A stretch of DNA of 64,000 nucleotides from Stenogyne calaminthoides (GCA_037126765.1 JBBCBC010000017.1:19211916-19275915), one strand, 5' to 3'; shown: positions 1-12,611, counted from the stretch's first letter. Numbers and translations are program-made. Notes: generated by a model not told the origin, from the sequence alone.

Positions 1-140
1 TAGTTTTTCCTATAAAAAGGGATCTCCTATTTCATTGTACACACGCTAAATTATTAATAATATAAGAGTTTCCAGGATATTTCCTGTGTTTATATCTCAA
101 ACGTAGTCTCAACCTTTGCAGGCATTACGCCCTGCATTAG
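1..140 (+). repeat. possible LTR fragment with TATA box
   Basis: A TATA-like box (CTATAAAAAGGG, about 10-22) is followed by a stretch resembling the transcribed part of a plant LTR. No second copy, TG..CA ends or TSD can be seen, so this rests on promoter-like appearance only. Positions 141-468 hold degenerate sequence continuing from the Copia relic on the - strand. Confidence 0.3.
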
Positions 141-468
141 AATGTCACTTATATGTAACAAAATGAGATAGAGGACGTACAGTCGAGGATCCTAATCCAT
201 TTTGTAACCCTGCAAATATTTTGGTTGTACTCTTGAGAGCCAACTTTGTTCCGGACTTGATCCTCATTTTGTGCATTAATGATTCGAGTCGGCTATCTCA
301 CTTTATAGGCATGTCCTAATCTCCTGTGTCAAATTTTTGGACTCATCACAACAGTCATAGTTCGATGTTCTTGCTTTATTGAGTCCAAGCAATATAAGGT
401 TACTCAATTTCAAGTCTTGTTTGACAAAGTAATCCGGGACAAAGATGAGTGCACAATTATGACCTTTG

Positions 469-1813
469 TTAATCGACTAATAGACAATAAATTACATTGA
501 AAGTTAGGATCGTGTAAAATGTTATTAATTTTAAGTCCATTAGATAAATTGGTACTTCCAATGCCTTTGACCAAGATAATTTCACCGTTGGAATTTTAAT
601 TGGTGCTAATGTGCCCAGATCCAATTTATTATCAAGAATCTTACAGTTACGGGTAAAGTGTACCGTGGCACCAAAACAATAACCCATGATCTGTCAAATA
701 TAGTCTTACCAGCCATGTTGACAGAACGTGGTTGGTTTGAGTTGGCCTTAGTCCTTGCTCCAAGATACTCAACAAGTTTAGCCATTTTCTCCCGACTTAA
801 TCCAAACACAGTGCTCGATCCACTTTCCACATTTGTCGCCCTTGGATTTGTCTTCGGCTTCTCTGCTGTTTTGCCATGATTTTTCTTGAATTTTTTTCAC
901 CTCTCTCCAGGTAACCCACGATTTTGTAGCAATATTCAATCGTGTGGTTGTTTCTCCCACAATTTGTTCACTTTCTGTCGCGCCTATTTTCATTAGTCTC
1001 GTTCCCCGTTCTCTTCGGTTGGGCCTGATGTGTAGAGTATATTGTTGTTCCCCACAACTCTCATAAGCTCGAAAGGATGTTGCCTCCATCACTAGTTTTC
1101 TTGTAGACATGATCAGTCGTTATTGCTCATCTTGTGCTACTAGGTGGTAAGTCAAACCTAAACCGAGAGTTAACTGGTTTTGTTCTTAGAATCTGAGTCT
1201 TGACAGTATTAAAAATCTCGTCAAGAACCATGAGAAATATGTATAATTGTTCATTTTCTCGCACATCCACCAATTTTCTCGACACAATCCAAGTGTATTT
1301 ACTACAAGTACATTTAGGCATGGAGGAGACGAACTGAATCTGGTCCCATATACCTTTAAATTTCATGTATTACGCCGACACCATCAGTTTCTCTTGGCGG
1401 GTAAACGTCAACGCACATTTAAATTCATATGCCCTAGGCACGTTTTCTTTTTCGAACCTTTTTTCTAGATCCAAGCAAATCGCTCTAGCAGTTATCCCAT
1501 ATTTTACGTTGTTGCTTATTTCCTTTTCCATCAAAACAGTGAGCCACCCTTTCACCATTGCCTACCCCTCTTCCATAGAGGTATTTCAGGTGATCTTTCA
1601 TCTGGCATTGGAATTGTACCATCGATGAATCTGATTTTATTTTTGGCAAATAGGAAATTCGTCATTTCCTCCATCCAACATGCGTAATTACCACCGCAGA
1701 GAATTTCCCTTACATATACTTGTCCATTCATTATCAGACGAATGCACATAGTATGGGGACATTACGTCCACCATGCTTGATGGTGTTGATTTGTCGTCAC
1801 CAGTTTTCACCAT
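469..1813 (-). pseudogene. Copia gag/protease relic
   Basis: Read on the - strand from an ATG at 1811-1813, broken frames carry the order expected for a Copia polyprotein N-terminus. A Copia-N-terminal segment (GGNYACWMEEM, then AKNKIRFIDGTIPMP, 1552-1749) is followed by a UBN2-type gag segment (1370-1558). Next comes a MPKCTC / LYIFLMVLDE segment (1127-1366), and then the protease region with GATVHFT in place of the usual D-T/S-G motif (469-687). Frames change several times and stops intervene, so nothing is expressible. The assignment rests on recognisable Copia gag motifs; no LTRs were found for it. Confidence 0.7.
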
Positions 1814-2154
1814 GTTTTGATTGGTATTTTACTCTGTGATCGAGTTAAAAAAAGATTTACGGAAGCTATTGAAATTAAACCTGCTCTGGTGCCATGATAA
1901 GTGTGGTGATGAGCAAGAAAATAAAGAGCAAGAGATTGAGAGTTTTGGAAATATGTATTCTATGTGTATTGATTATGAAAGAGGTACAGAGTCAAATAAT
2001 ACATACTTAGAGCTCTATCAATCACCTTAACGTATACATTCTAAAATTATGTTAAGAGAGTAAATGGGGAGAGGTATATACATTGAATAAGTCATACAAT
2101 ATTATGGGAAGTTAATAATATGGGGAGGTCCCACTTGATAGGTAAACACAATCA
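1814..2154. other. no gene recognised
   Basis: Lies between the Copia relic and the LINE fragment. One short open frame (1821-2030, +) has no recognisable motif. I see no repeat or gene here. Confidence 0.5.
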
Positions 2155-2514
2155 ATATTCATCAAGCTCCGATATCATGGTTGGAATAATCGGATTCCAT
2201 ATCTTTTGGAAGGCTGAGTAGACATCATTTCCAGCAACGAGTATACAGAGAGTTGAATCACTTGGGCCGAGTATGCACTCTTTGTGGAGAGAATACTATT
2301 AGGTTTTAGAAACGAACACCATGCTCATAGCAGTGGAAGTTAAAATTTTCAGCAACAACGAATTTGATTATGGTTGTATAACTTAATTACAAGGATTAAG
2401 TAATATAATAAATAATTCTTATGAACTCATTGGCTGAACTCATCCATGTCCATTTGTCCAATTTGTCCTCCAGGAAAAGAGCACAATTTATTGATCGAAA
2501 GAAGTTCTTGGGCT
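2155..2514 (-). mobile_element. LINE copy 1, 3' part (left of Copia insertion)
   Basis: This segment aligns by eye with 48396-48738, the 3' end of LINE copy 2. It continues across the Copia element at 18386: the left flank GGGCT-ATCCC and right flank ATCCC-TTCTTCCC correspond to GGGCC-AACCC-TTCTTCCC in the uninterrupted copy. It is the 3' end of an L1-type LINE on the - strand, split by the insertion at 2520. Confidence 0.75.
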
Positions 2515-2519
2515 ATCCC

Positions 2520-2786
2520 TGTTAGTGTTAGTGTTAGTGTCCTAGAGACAATCATTTGTAAGGACATAATACTCAATGATATTCAGATTGATTTAATATT
2601 ATAGTTCATTTAATATTAATGTATGACAATTGTGGATACCGTAGTTGAGGAGATTGCTTATGAAGCACTCTAAGAATTCCTTTATGTATTTCGTTATTTC
2701 AATTATGCAATTGTTGATTCGTTGTTGGTGAATTGTTAATTCCGCTGCGCATGTTTTATCTGTATTACGTGCTTGTAAATTCCAAT
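2520..2786 (+). repeat. 5' LTR of Copia 1, internally deleted
   Basis: Matches both ends of the 3' LTR at 17059-18380 but is only about 267 bp against 1322 bp. The first ~115 bp and last ~145 bp are kept; about 1.05 kb between TTTAATATTAATG and GTGGATACCG is missing. It opens with one extra GTTAGT unit. The terminal CA seen in the 3' LTR is altered here. Confidence 0.85.
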
Positions 2787-2788
2787 GG

Positions 2789-2800
2789 TGGTATCAGAGC
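2789..2800 (+). promoter_or_regulatory. primer-binding site of Copia 1
   Basis: TGGTATCAGAGC directly follows the 5' LTR. This is the usual plant Copia primer-binding site, complementary to the 3' end of initiator tRNA-Met. Confidence 0.9.
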
Positions 2801-4700
2801 TCCATGCTCTTGATTGATTGTGTAATTGATTGATTTATTTAAAAGAATTTTTTTTTTATTTAAATCAAGGTGCGGTCGAGTTTGACGTCAACCATACAAT
2901 AAATTTGTTGTTTGCTCTTGTTTGGGGTGTACGAATTATTGCTTGGTTTTTGTTGATGGATTTAATTGATAAAACCCATCCACTTGTTTGCCCCCTTTCG
3001 TCTTCCTCGTGCGCTGCTTTAACTAGGGTTTTATAAAACCCTGAAAGTGCCCCGTCCATCGCACGCTGCTCGGCTGGCGATGGAGACCTGTATCGCATCG
3101 CTAGGCGATGGACGCGCGGACCTGCTCATCCAAGCACGATGGCGGCGCGTCCCATTTCCGTGCATCCCATTTTCTGATTCGTTTTTCTCTCGCTACTAAA
3201 TTCGTGATGTAGTCCGATTCGTGAGCGGTGGCGGTTCACCGTCATTGTTTTTGGCGCAACGTCCTCCCTCTCAAATTGAAGCGGCGGTGGTGCTCGATTT
3301 TTTGATTACTCGCTTGGAGCGATTGACCAATCGTGTGAACCGAGTGGCAGCGGCGATGCACCAGCACGCCTAGGGCAGTGCGGTGAGATCACCTGCGCTC
3401 AAGGTTCAGCAATGGCAGCCCAATGCTTCTGCTCTTCGCACATGTTGCGAAATCGAGTTTACCCGTCTCGCGTCGCCTCTGGCGGTGGCGATTCATCTTG
3501 CCTTGCTTTGTCTTCGATGCGCGCCTGCTTTCGCCCCGTTCTCTGACCCAATTCTGGATTGTTTCCAGCTTATTGTTCTTGAATAATGTTGATGAAACTG
3601 AAAATCTGGATTTTTTTTGGGTTTGGAAATTGGACTGTTCAAAAAATTTTCAGATTGGATATGATTTGGATGGGTGATGATGTGGGAGGGCTGTTTTGCA
3701 AATTTGAATGGGGGCACACCCTCCCATGCAATTTTAAAAATTACACCTGAGCCCCTAACAACAAAACGATTAAAATATGATTTTGGAAAATTAATAAAAG
3801 TTTAATTTTTTTAAATTGGATTATGGTTGGACCTAATAATTAATTGAATTAATTTATTTTTAATAATAAGTTAAGGTTTATTAAATTTAATTCGATAATT
3901 TTAATTATTGTTGAAATTCCACTTGGTTGACTTATTTTAATTAATAAGTTAACGCGTTTATGGACAACATTATAACTTTTTGGGTAGGCGGCGCCCAAAT
4001 ATCTGTCGGACAATATTAAATGTTTGGGTAGGCGGCGCCCAATATTTGTTAGTCCGTGTATGTAATGTTTGGGTAGGAGGCGCCAATTAATGCTCAAATG
4101 TGACGTAAATAACATGTTAGATCTCGATTAAGCAATTAATACACCAGTTTTAAAAATGTTCCTTACTAAAATATAGTTTTTCATTAAATTAAAACGATGT
4201 CATCAAAATTAAAAGTAAACCGGAGAATCGTTCCAATAAGTATTTAAGGCCCTCGTCTTTTGCTCGGATCTACATCTAACGGGACTTTTATAGGGACATG
4301 TAATGTCGTTGTTTGATTGTTGTAAACCAACTTAATTTTGTTTCACCCGCCCTCGCGGGGAACAAAAGTTAAGGGACATCAATCGAACTAGGTTCGATAA
4401 ACTAGGAATTGCATTTTGGAAATTGGTTTGGAGACCTACCAGTTATGATGTTATAATAACTAGCCCTCGCAGATATTATAATAGTAGTAATGTGGATCGT
4501 AGTCAATTATAATTTATATTTGATATAAATTCGTACTCTTTCGATGAGGTCGTTGAGTATGTGAAAATAATGGAGACAAAATAAATATAAAAGAAATGTC
4601 ATGATTATTTTGATTGCTGAATATTGATCATAGAAATTATGTGTTTAATTCCCGTTTTATTTTATTTCTCTTGCTTAGTTGAAATGTATAAATGCTATTA
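2801..4700 (+). other. untranslated leader of Copia 1
   Basis: About 1.9 kb between the primer-binding site and gag, with no conserved reading frame. A relatively GC-rich block (about 2990-3570) is followed by AT-rich DNA. The long leader with a GC-rich part resembles that of Copia 2 (38662-40109), so it is probably an element feature rather than a captured gene. Confidence 0.55.
3979..4086. repeat. three-copy tandem motif with GGCGCC core
   Basis: TTTGGGTAGGCGGCGCC occurs at 3979, 4023 and, as GGAGGCGCC, at 4068, spaced 44 and 45 bp. Each contains or nearly contains the palindrome GGCGCC. It lies in the Copia 1 leader; function unknown. Confidence 0.8.
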
Positions 4701-4719
4701 AGATGTGTTTTGGAAAAAA

Positions 4720-4963
4720 ACAAATTGGCTAGGCCAAATTTTCTGGACTGGCACCGAAACATGTGTTTGGTGCTAAGGCAAGAAGAGATTGATTACGTGT
4801 TGGACACGCCAATCCCGATTACCCCTACAGCTGGTTCCCTGAGGCAGCCAAGTTTGACGTAACAGCTCAGAAGAAACATCAAGAGGATGTTTCCCAGGCT
4901 CAGTGTGTGATGTTGCCCGGCATGACTCCCGAATTGCATAGGCAACATGAGAAAATTGGTCCC
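4720..4963 (+). pseudogene. Copia 1 gag, N-terminal part (split by Gypsy)
   Basis: Frames contain NFLDWHRNMCLVLRQEEIDY and, after a frameshift, QAQCVMLPGMTPELHRQHE. These are typical of the Copia gag N-terminal region (a DW motif, later a CVMLA-like motif). Gag forms the virus-like particle in which the element's RNA is copied. The frame runs into the Gypsy insertion at 4964 and continues at 10286. Confidence 0.75.
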
Positions 4964-7603
4964 TGATAAGTAGGAAATTATGCATGTTTTTAATAGATTA
5001 GAGTGCAATTTATTTGACTCGTTTGTATTAAGATGGCATGATTAGTTACTTATGTGTGTTTTAATGATATTATTCCGCACTTGATTGATTCTTGTATTTT
5101 TTAGTGTATTTAGGTATTTTTTTGGACAATTAAAAACCGTTTTCCAAGAAAAGCAATGCAAGTGTGAGGAGTTGTTGGGCCGCTTTGTGTGTTCAAGAAG
5201 CCCGATTCTATAAGTTGAGAAAAGAGGAATTACACGTAATTTTTTGAGAAGATTTGTTTATATTTTTAAAAACCGAGATAGCGGTTATTAACGACCCCAA
5301 AAAAGGTTGGACGGGTTATTAATTTACATTTTAAAAATCCTATTATAAAACTATAAACCAAAACTTACGTCATAATAAATATTATATATATATAATATGC
5401 ATAAAATTTAAAAATAAAACCATAAACCATATATATATATAAAAACATCATATAAATATATAAACTAAACTCAACTTCAAACTACAAAGTTCAAACTTAA
5501 ATTTCTAAACATAAAATAGAAATGTCCATTAACATAAATAGTTCCAACAACATTCAAATTTCAATTTCCAAACATAATATAAAAGTCATCAACAATACAA
5601 AAGTCACAAGTATTAATTTTTATTTTTATTTTTGATATTTAATTACTTGATATTTAAAATTTCACGATCAATACTAAAATAAACAACGTATCAGATGATA
5701 TAGTATAATTTTTTATTTTTTTTTTTGAATTTAAATAAATGATATTATAATTACATTTGAATTCATTAAATTTAATTTTTAGAAACCTTCTAAAATAACA
5801 TTTTAAAATTTGGAGCATTATCTTTAAATTCTTTTTAAGAAAAATACATATATATTAATTGTATTTTATAAATAAAAATTTGAAAATTTAAGCCCAAAAT
5901 TGAAATGTTAATCCAAAAAACAAAAACTTGGATCTTGAAAAACCTAATCTTCTCTCTTCATATTCATCATTCTTTATTATTATAATTAAAAAACCAAAAA
6001 AGAAAAATGTGGTTATTTTAAAAAGTAAAACAAATCATTGTATCCACCATTAAAAAACTTACACGCCATATATGAAACGAGATCAGGGATTTGAATAAAC
6101 TCCATCATGAACACCCATAAAATACACACTTAATGTATTCATGTGTATGGCGACCAACACCCAATGGTTCCTATATTATATTGCGAATATTAAAATTAAC
6201 CGCAAATTTAGCATATATATGTGCAAATATTATAAACATGAATACAAATTTTTTTTTTTTTTTTGGTTTTGTTTTGTTTGTTGGCCAAAAAATGAGATTC
6301 ATCGGTTCACCGGTTTTCATTCAAAGATTTGATTTTGAGGTGGGCGGTCCAATAGCGGTTCTATACCCTCTATTGGGCGCTTTGGGAGACGGTTCACCAT
6401 CCGACCCGCTTCGGTTATCTGTCGGACCCGATTTTTAAAAAATATCTTTAACTGGTGTATCTTTGCATTGATTCTAGAAGATTAGATGTAATCAAGATTC
6501 ATGCATATCTTGAGAATTAGTTGAACACGTGTTGCATTGGGAATTATTTTAAAAGATTCACTCAGGATTAATTAGGAAAATATTTATTATTATCTTTTGC
6601 ATGCATATAAGGAAGATTTGAGTCGGTGGCTTAATAGGAGGGATACGTCATGTACATATAATATATATATTTTGGGCAGCAGCGCAGAGAGGCGAGGGAG
6701 CAACATATTGGAGAATAGAAACGGAAGGCAGAGGAGACCGGAGGACGTGTGGTTTTGATATTCGTATTTAGTTAGTTTTTTTTATCCCAACTCCGAGAAT
6801 TTCTGAACCCGTGTTTAATGTTGATGTTTTAATTCGAGACCTTTATGATATTTATTTTTGGATTGTTTAATTTATCTGTTTTAATTTCTTGCGTGTTAAA
6901 ATTAATTGGTTTAGACTGTCTATCTAGGTTAATTGTTTTAATATGCCTGTTAGTTCTAAGCATATAATCCGTGTAATTGTTATATGTGGTGACAATTGGT
7001 AACAACTAGTGGGTTCACTAGGAGCCACCATTAAGTCTATTCTTCTTTAGGATTAGAGCTAGCGTGCTAAAATTTGTTTGCTCTCTATCCTAATTCTCAA
7101 CCAATGCTTCTACCGGATTAAATCTATGGTCATTACCTAGACTTGCGACAATATTTTTCTTTTTTTTGAAGAGGCGTCTTTTTAATTAAATATACTTAAT
7201 AACATAACAATTTAGTAAAAAAATCGAAGCGTTTTTGATCCCCGATATAATTAGTCTTGAAAACAAATAGAGCAAAATAATCTTGAGGTTGAAATCGAGT
7301 CGTGTTAATCCGGGGATGAATGAACCTTGAGTTGGGATACTTGTTTCCTCTTGATTTCGTTTTTACAAAGCTTCATAGTTGTTATTTGTTTTTTATTATT
7401 ATTTGCAATTTAGTTTTTAGAATTCCAATCCAAACCCCCTTCTTTTTATTACGATTTGCCTTCATCAATTAGTATTTAATTAACATAATAATTATTCTAT
7501 TGTTCCTCTCGATTTCAAAATGTTCAATTGCCATAAAATTACGAAGTTAGTAGGGTAGATTTGGGTATTTGTTTTTGTTGACTATACCTCGACGCGCTTC
7601 TCA
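4964..7603 (+). repeat. 5' LTR of the Gypsy element
   Basis: Matches the 3' LTR (8928-10285) in two blocks, about 4964-5258 and 6453-7603, with 5259-6452 inserted between. It ends ..CTTCTCA. The following 20 or so bases resemble a mutated Gypsy primer-binding site (normally TGGCGCCGTTGCCGGGG). Confidence 0.8.
5259..6452. mobile_element. 1.2 kb insertion in the Gypsy 5' LTR, unclassified
   Basis: Absent from the otherwise matching 3' LTR. Its ends are roughly inverted: TATTTTTAAAAACCGAGA at the left and TCGGACCCGATTTTTAAAAA at the right. No clear TSD is visible. It is AT-rich with no recognisable coding sequence, though the right third has several CCGACCCG-like words. It may be a non-autonomous DNA transposon; class not assigned. 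Confidence 0.5.
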
Positions 7604-8927
7604 AATTTTGAGTGGTGGTGGGGGCATCGATGAATAATATTTGTGCTCTTTGTGTATCCATCATTTGTCCGGGATATTTTCTTTCGAGACATTTTTCCGA
7701 GTATTCAAGTGTCTTACATTTAATTTTCTCTCCTCCGTGACAATATAATTTATTATAGGAACTAGAGATGCCTTACGGAAAGACAATATGAAGACTTTAT
7801 TCTCAAGACAATTATCTTAAAGTATTAAACCTAATTCCATACCTAACCATACTTTAATCTACATTCATTTTTTTTCTAATTTTGAAATCCTTCCATCATT
7901 CACAATTTTTCTTTACTTCTCAAGAAGAATATATATCCTAATGTATTAATTCAATTTATGCTCCAAATCCTCACTACTAATCATCAAACACTTTTCATGT
8001 CTTATTTCTCTAACAAAATGTTCATTTGTTATATATTCAAACTTGAGGAACAACAATTATTCTAAGCTACTAATAACAAAATTAATTAAACCAACATTTT
8101 CCCATTGTGTGTGTTTTTAATTTTGTAAATTGTATATATATAATCCTATTGATTGGTCTCAAACATATATATATATCCTAATGTGCTTTGTTTGATACAT
8201 ATATATTTATATATATATTGATGTGAGTTTTTAATCTCAAACATATATATAAACACAGTTTATGATATATAAATTGATGAACCGAAAAAAACTATATATT
8301 CTTATATTTTTTTGAAATTGTAAAAAAAACAATTAAAAAATAGTCTAACTAGTTTTTTTAGCTTAATGGATGATGCATTTTTTTTGTGTCCATATCTTTG
8401 AAAAAAAAAAAAATGGTATCATGGAAACATATATTAATCCCAAAAAAATCACACACTAAAACCTAAAAATGGATATATATATATTTTGATAAAAAAAAAA
8501 TTAAAATATATATACTTATATATAAAAAAAAAGTATAAATAATTAGAGTTAAAACCCGACAAGTAGAGTGTTGTTGCAGACTTAAAAAAATAAAATAATA
8601 AGGGGTACATTCGAATGCAAAGTATGTTAGGATTGTCGAGTTAGATGAAGCAAGAAGAAGGAGAGTCGAAGTATGGTTAGGTGCTTGACGAATCAATGAG
8701 TTGAGGATTTATCGTAAATAATTTTGGGAACTTGAGTGAAAATCTTTCAAAAGTTCACAATTTCTAAATGCATTGATCTTAGTCCGGGATTTCATGAGTT
8801 GCTATTTTACTTTGATATCACGTTCTGTGTGTAGAAAGGACCTGAGCGAATCTCTTAGCTTCTCCGTTGTCACTCTTTTGGTGTTGTTTTACTTGATGAC
8901 AAGTAAATATTTAAGTGTGGGGGTATT
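7604..8927 (+). other. residual interior of the Gypsy element
   Basis: AT-rich DNA with many stops and no retroviral-type motif. The last ~350 bp before the polypurine tract resemble the non-coding 3' region usual in Tat/Athila-like elements. Nothing else recognised. Confidence 0.6.
8913..8927 (+). promoter_or_regulatory. polypurine tract of the Gypsy element
   Basis: AAGTGTGGGGGTATT immediately precedes the 3' LTR start TGATAAG. It would prime plus-strand DNA synthesis. Confidence 0.8.
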
Positions 8928-10285
8928 TGATAAGTTTGAAATTATGCATGTTTTTAATAAATTAGAGTGCAATTTATGGACTCTTTTGTATTAAGATGTC
9001 ATGATTAGTTACTTATGTGTGTTTTAATGATATTATTCCGCACTTGATTGATTCTTGTATTTTTTTTAGTGTATTTAGGTATTTTTGTGGAGTATTATTT
9101 TTGAGTAAGAAGCCCATGCAAGTGTGAGGAGTTGTTGGGCCAGAATTGTGTTGCAAGAAGCCCAGATTCTATAAGTTGAGAAAAGAGGAATTACACGTGT
9201 AATTTGTTGAGAAGATTTGTGGTGTATCTTTGCATTGATTCTAGAAGATTAGATGTAATCAAGATTCATGCATATCTTGGAAGGTTGAGCAGGCGTGTTG
9301 CATTGGGGATTATTTTAAAAGATTCACGCAAGATTAATTAGGAAAATATTTATTATTATCTTTTCCATGCATATAAGGAAGATTTGAGTCGGTGGCTTAA
9401 TAGGAGGGATACGTCATGTACATATAATATATATATTGGGCAGCAGCGCAGGGAGGCGAGGGAGCAACATATTGGAGAATAGAAACGGAAGGCAGAGGAG
9501 ACCGGAGGACGTGTGGTTTTGATATTCGTATTTAGTTAGTTTTTTTTATCCCAACTCCGAGAATTTCTGAACCCGTGTTTAATGTTGATGTTTTAATTCG
9601 AGACCTTTATGATATTTATTTTTGGATTGTTTAATTTATCTGTTTTAATTTCTTGCGTGTTAAAATTAATTGGTTTAGACTGTCTATCTAGGTTAATTGT
9701 TTTAATATGCCTGTTAGTTCTAAGCATATAATCCGTGTAATTGTTATATGTGGTGACAATTTGTAACAAATAGTGGGTTCACTAGGGTAAATTAAGTCAG
9801 GTACTTTCGGGTCGAGCTAGCGTACTCGAGAATTTGTTTGCTCTCTATCCTAATTCGTAATGCTTCTACTGGGTTAAATCTATGGGCGTACCTAGACTGC
9901 TTAGTTAGAAAGGATTTCTTGAAGAGGTGTCTTTTCAATTAAATATACTTAAGGATAGGACCGGGAAATCGAAGCGTTTTGATCCCCGAGGGACATTAGT
10001 CTTGAATGAATGAACCGTGAGTTGGGATACTTGTTTCCTCTTGATTTCGTTTGCTAAAGCTTCATAGTTGTTATTTGTTTTTTTTTTATTATTATTTGCA
10101 ATTTAGTTTTTAGAATTCCAATCTAAACCCCCCTTCTTTTGTTACGTGTTTGCCTTCATCAATTCATACAATTAGCATAATAATTATTCTACTTTCCCTG
10201 TGGATCGACCCCTTACTTGTCACTACTACGAGTTAGTAGGGTAGATTTGGGTATTTATTTTTGTCACACCTCGACAGTGCGGTCA
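8928..10285 (+). repeat. 3' LTR of the Gypsy element
   Basis: 1358 bp, TGATAAG..GTGCGGTCA, followed by the TSD GTCCC. It matches the 5' LTR and is uninterrupted. Confidence 0.85.
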
Positions 10286-10900
10286 GTCCCTTCGAGATGC
10301 TCAAGCATCTGAAGGATTTCTTGATTATGAATCTCGTTCTGAGATTTATGAAGTGATGAGAGGTCTGTTCAGATGTCGGTTAGCTAAAGGAGGGAAGATT
10401 TCACCTCATGTGCTAAAGGTGATGGGCCTAATTGAGAAACTTGGTAATTTAGATATTGAGCCAAAAGACAAAAGTTTCCATTAATGCTATCCTCCAGTTG
10501 CTCCCGGATTCATATTCTAGCTTCATTGTGAACTACAATATGAATAAGATGGATGCGACCATGCCTGAACTTTACAACGTGCTCAAGACTTTTGAGTTTA
10601 CTGTCACTAAGATGGTGTTCAAAAGAAGGAGCGGGTAGACAAGGATGTGTACCTCTACTGTAAGCAGAAGAGGGCACTGGAAGAAGGACTATAAGGTTCT
10701 GGTTGCTGAAAGGAAGGCACTGGGTGCTTCTGGCACTAGAACATGTATGTTTGTTATTTAGATAAACATGTCCACTAATAGCGCCAACTGCTGGGTATTA
10801 GATACCAGATGTGGCTAACACATTTGAACGAATGTGAAGGGGCTCATGTGTCTTAGGGCAGTTAGGCCGGGTGAAGTTGTCTTACACGTGGAAATGGAGC
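10286..10900 (+). pseudogene. Copia 1 gag, C-terminal part
   Basis: Continues the frame interrupted at 4963. Segments read MLKHLKDFL, YEVMRGLFRCRLAKGG, VLKVMGLIEKLGNL and, in another frame (10456-10638), INAILQLLPDSYSSFIVNYN. These match the UBN2/gag core of Copia polyproteins. A frameshift near 10480 and stops break it. Damaged remnants of the protease region run up to the solo LTR at 10907. Confidence 0.75.
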
Positions 10901-10906
10901 AAGAGT

Positions 10907-12606
10907 TGTTGGGGAATTGGGTTCCCGGATCTATTCGAGGTGCAATTTAAATACAAATTTAAATTATTTAATTATTACTAGCATGAATTGATCATATATT
11001 AATTCAAATAACAATTAAATATACAATAACATATCATGCGTACAAATAGCCACGTAAATCCTACACATGCGGAATTCTAGGAGTTACGTACAGCGTACCT
11101 TTTTGGTGGATTCAATGGAGGAAAAATGATCACACAAACCCAACGACCTTCTCTAGTATTCCCACGTCCTTGTCCAACAATCCGGTGGTAGGATGCTCGA
11201 GAACAATTAACAAAAGGGAAAAAGAAAAATATGTTGCACCACCTTTGTGGATTTCTAATTTTTCCTACACATGGAATTATTATGTTGGGGATGAAAAATT
11301 CATCCCCTATTTATAGAGTAGGGGGGACGAAAATTTTGTGCCCTAATAGGGCTAGGAAATTTCTTTGTATCTTCCCAAAATACAATCTTGAATATATCTC
11401 ATATATTTTATTTCCATAATATTCACAAAATATCTTTTCTTCCCAATACTCTATAATTTTTGAAAATATCAAATAAATAAGGAAGAATAAGATCTTTTAC
11501 TTTTCTTGAATTTATGGGATAAACTTGTGCTCCAAGAATACTTTATTTCATAAAATCTTTCCAAGAAAATCTTTTCTCTCTCCTTCCTCATAATTTTTGA
11601 AAAAAAGGAAATAATTAGGCAACAATATTTCTTTTATTTCAAGCACTTTTTTCAGTTATTGGACTTTATCTTTGGGCTACTAAAGGGGACTTTAGGAGAA
11701 TTAAGATTGGACCTTCCAATGGACCTTGAATTATCAATATTGAGCCACAATATTATTCAAACCCATAAATATTAATTAATCTCACTACATAATTAATATT
11801 GCATTATCCATCTTAACCCATATTACTGTAATATGGCTCTCGGTATTATTTTCCGTGTTTAAGATTATCAAGTCCATTAATTAATTCAAGCCACTGAAAA
11901 GCTTTATATTAATTAATATCTTTTTCCCTGGAGTAAGAACAACTCAACATTATTATCCATACCGGAAACTAATTCCACTTGTAAAATTAGGTATGATAAA
12001 AATTCTGAGCCCACCAAGGGGACAAATCACGCAAGACTCTCCAAGAACACGATTCTTTGTATTAATTTAGCAATCGTCATGTAATTAATATTATTGCCCA
12101 AGATATAGGGTATCAAAGTCGCAATGATTCTCCTCTCAACATAAGTCAAAACAATAATTATTAATCACACACAATCCTTATTAAGTGACAGAGATTAAGA
12201 AATAACGAACCACTGAGGTCTAATTCTTCTATATTCAGTACTGAAGAATTTATCCTCCTGTAGGTCCTATTCAGCACATCATAATGCACTAGTGTAATCT
12301 CTTGGTCAAGACAAGCCAATATGAGCCCTACACTTCAACCTTTCACGAATGCATTGTTCATTTCCATCTAGGTTGTGAATTCGTACTTATTTACAAGGCA
12401 TTGTTAATGTGATCTTCTGTGATCTGGTATCACCACATTAACTACAATGTAACACGTACTATTTATGGAACGGTTATGCAGTAAATATATAAAACATTAG
12501 ATCATATTTAAAGCAACGGTGATATATAATTTAATTTCAGTAAATAAGACATAAATTAAGTTTGGTTATACAAAGTAAAAGCATACTTTCAAGTATAACC
12601 CCAACA
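10907..12606 (-). repeat. solo LTR (family of Copia 2/3), reverse orientation
   Basis: TGTTGGGGAATT..ACCCCAACA, 1700 bp, flanked by the TSD AGAGT (10902-10906 and 12607-12611). It matches the LTRs at 14302, 36826 and 54672; orientation is opposite to 14302. With no internal region present, it is a solo LTR left by recombination between the two LTRs of an inserted element. Copia 1 coding sequence resumes at 12607 with GAGTTGCTATTGAACG. Confidence 0.9.
11308..11315 (-). promoter_or_regulatory. TATA box of solo LTR
   Basis: TATAAATA followed by GGGG on the - strand, at the same place within the LTR as the TATA boxes at 15719, 38231 and 55062. Confidence 0.65.
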
Positions 12607-12611
12607 AGAGT

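Larger units (their letters stand above)
4964..10285 (+). mobile_element. Gypsy-type LTR element, internally deleted
   Basis: Two direct LTRs (4964-7603 and 8928-10285) start TGATAAG. The whole is flanked by the TSD GTCCC (4959-4963 and 10286-10290). A polypurine tract (AAGTGTGGGGGTATT) precedes the 3' LTR. These ends and tract resemble plant Tat/Athila-type Gypsy elements. The interior (7604-8927) is only ~1.3 kb and no gag, protease, reverse transcriptase or integrase can be seen, so it is non-autonomous or a deletion derivative. It interrupts Copia 1 gag, whose motifs resume at 10286. Confidence 0.85.
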
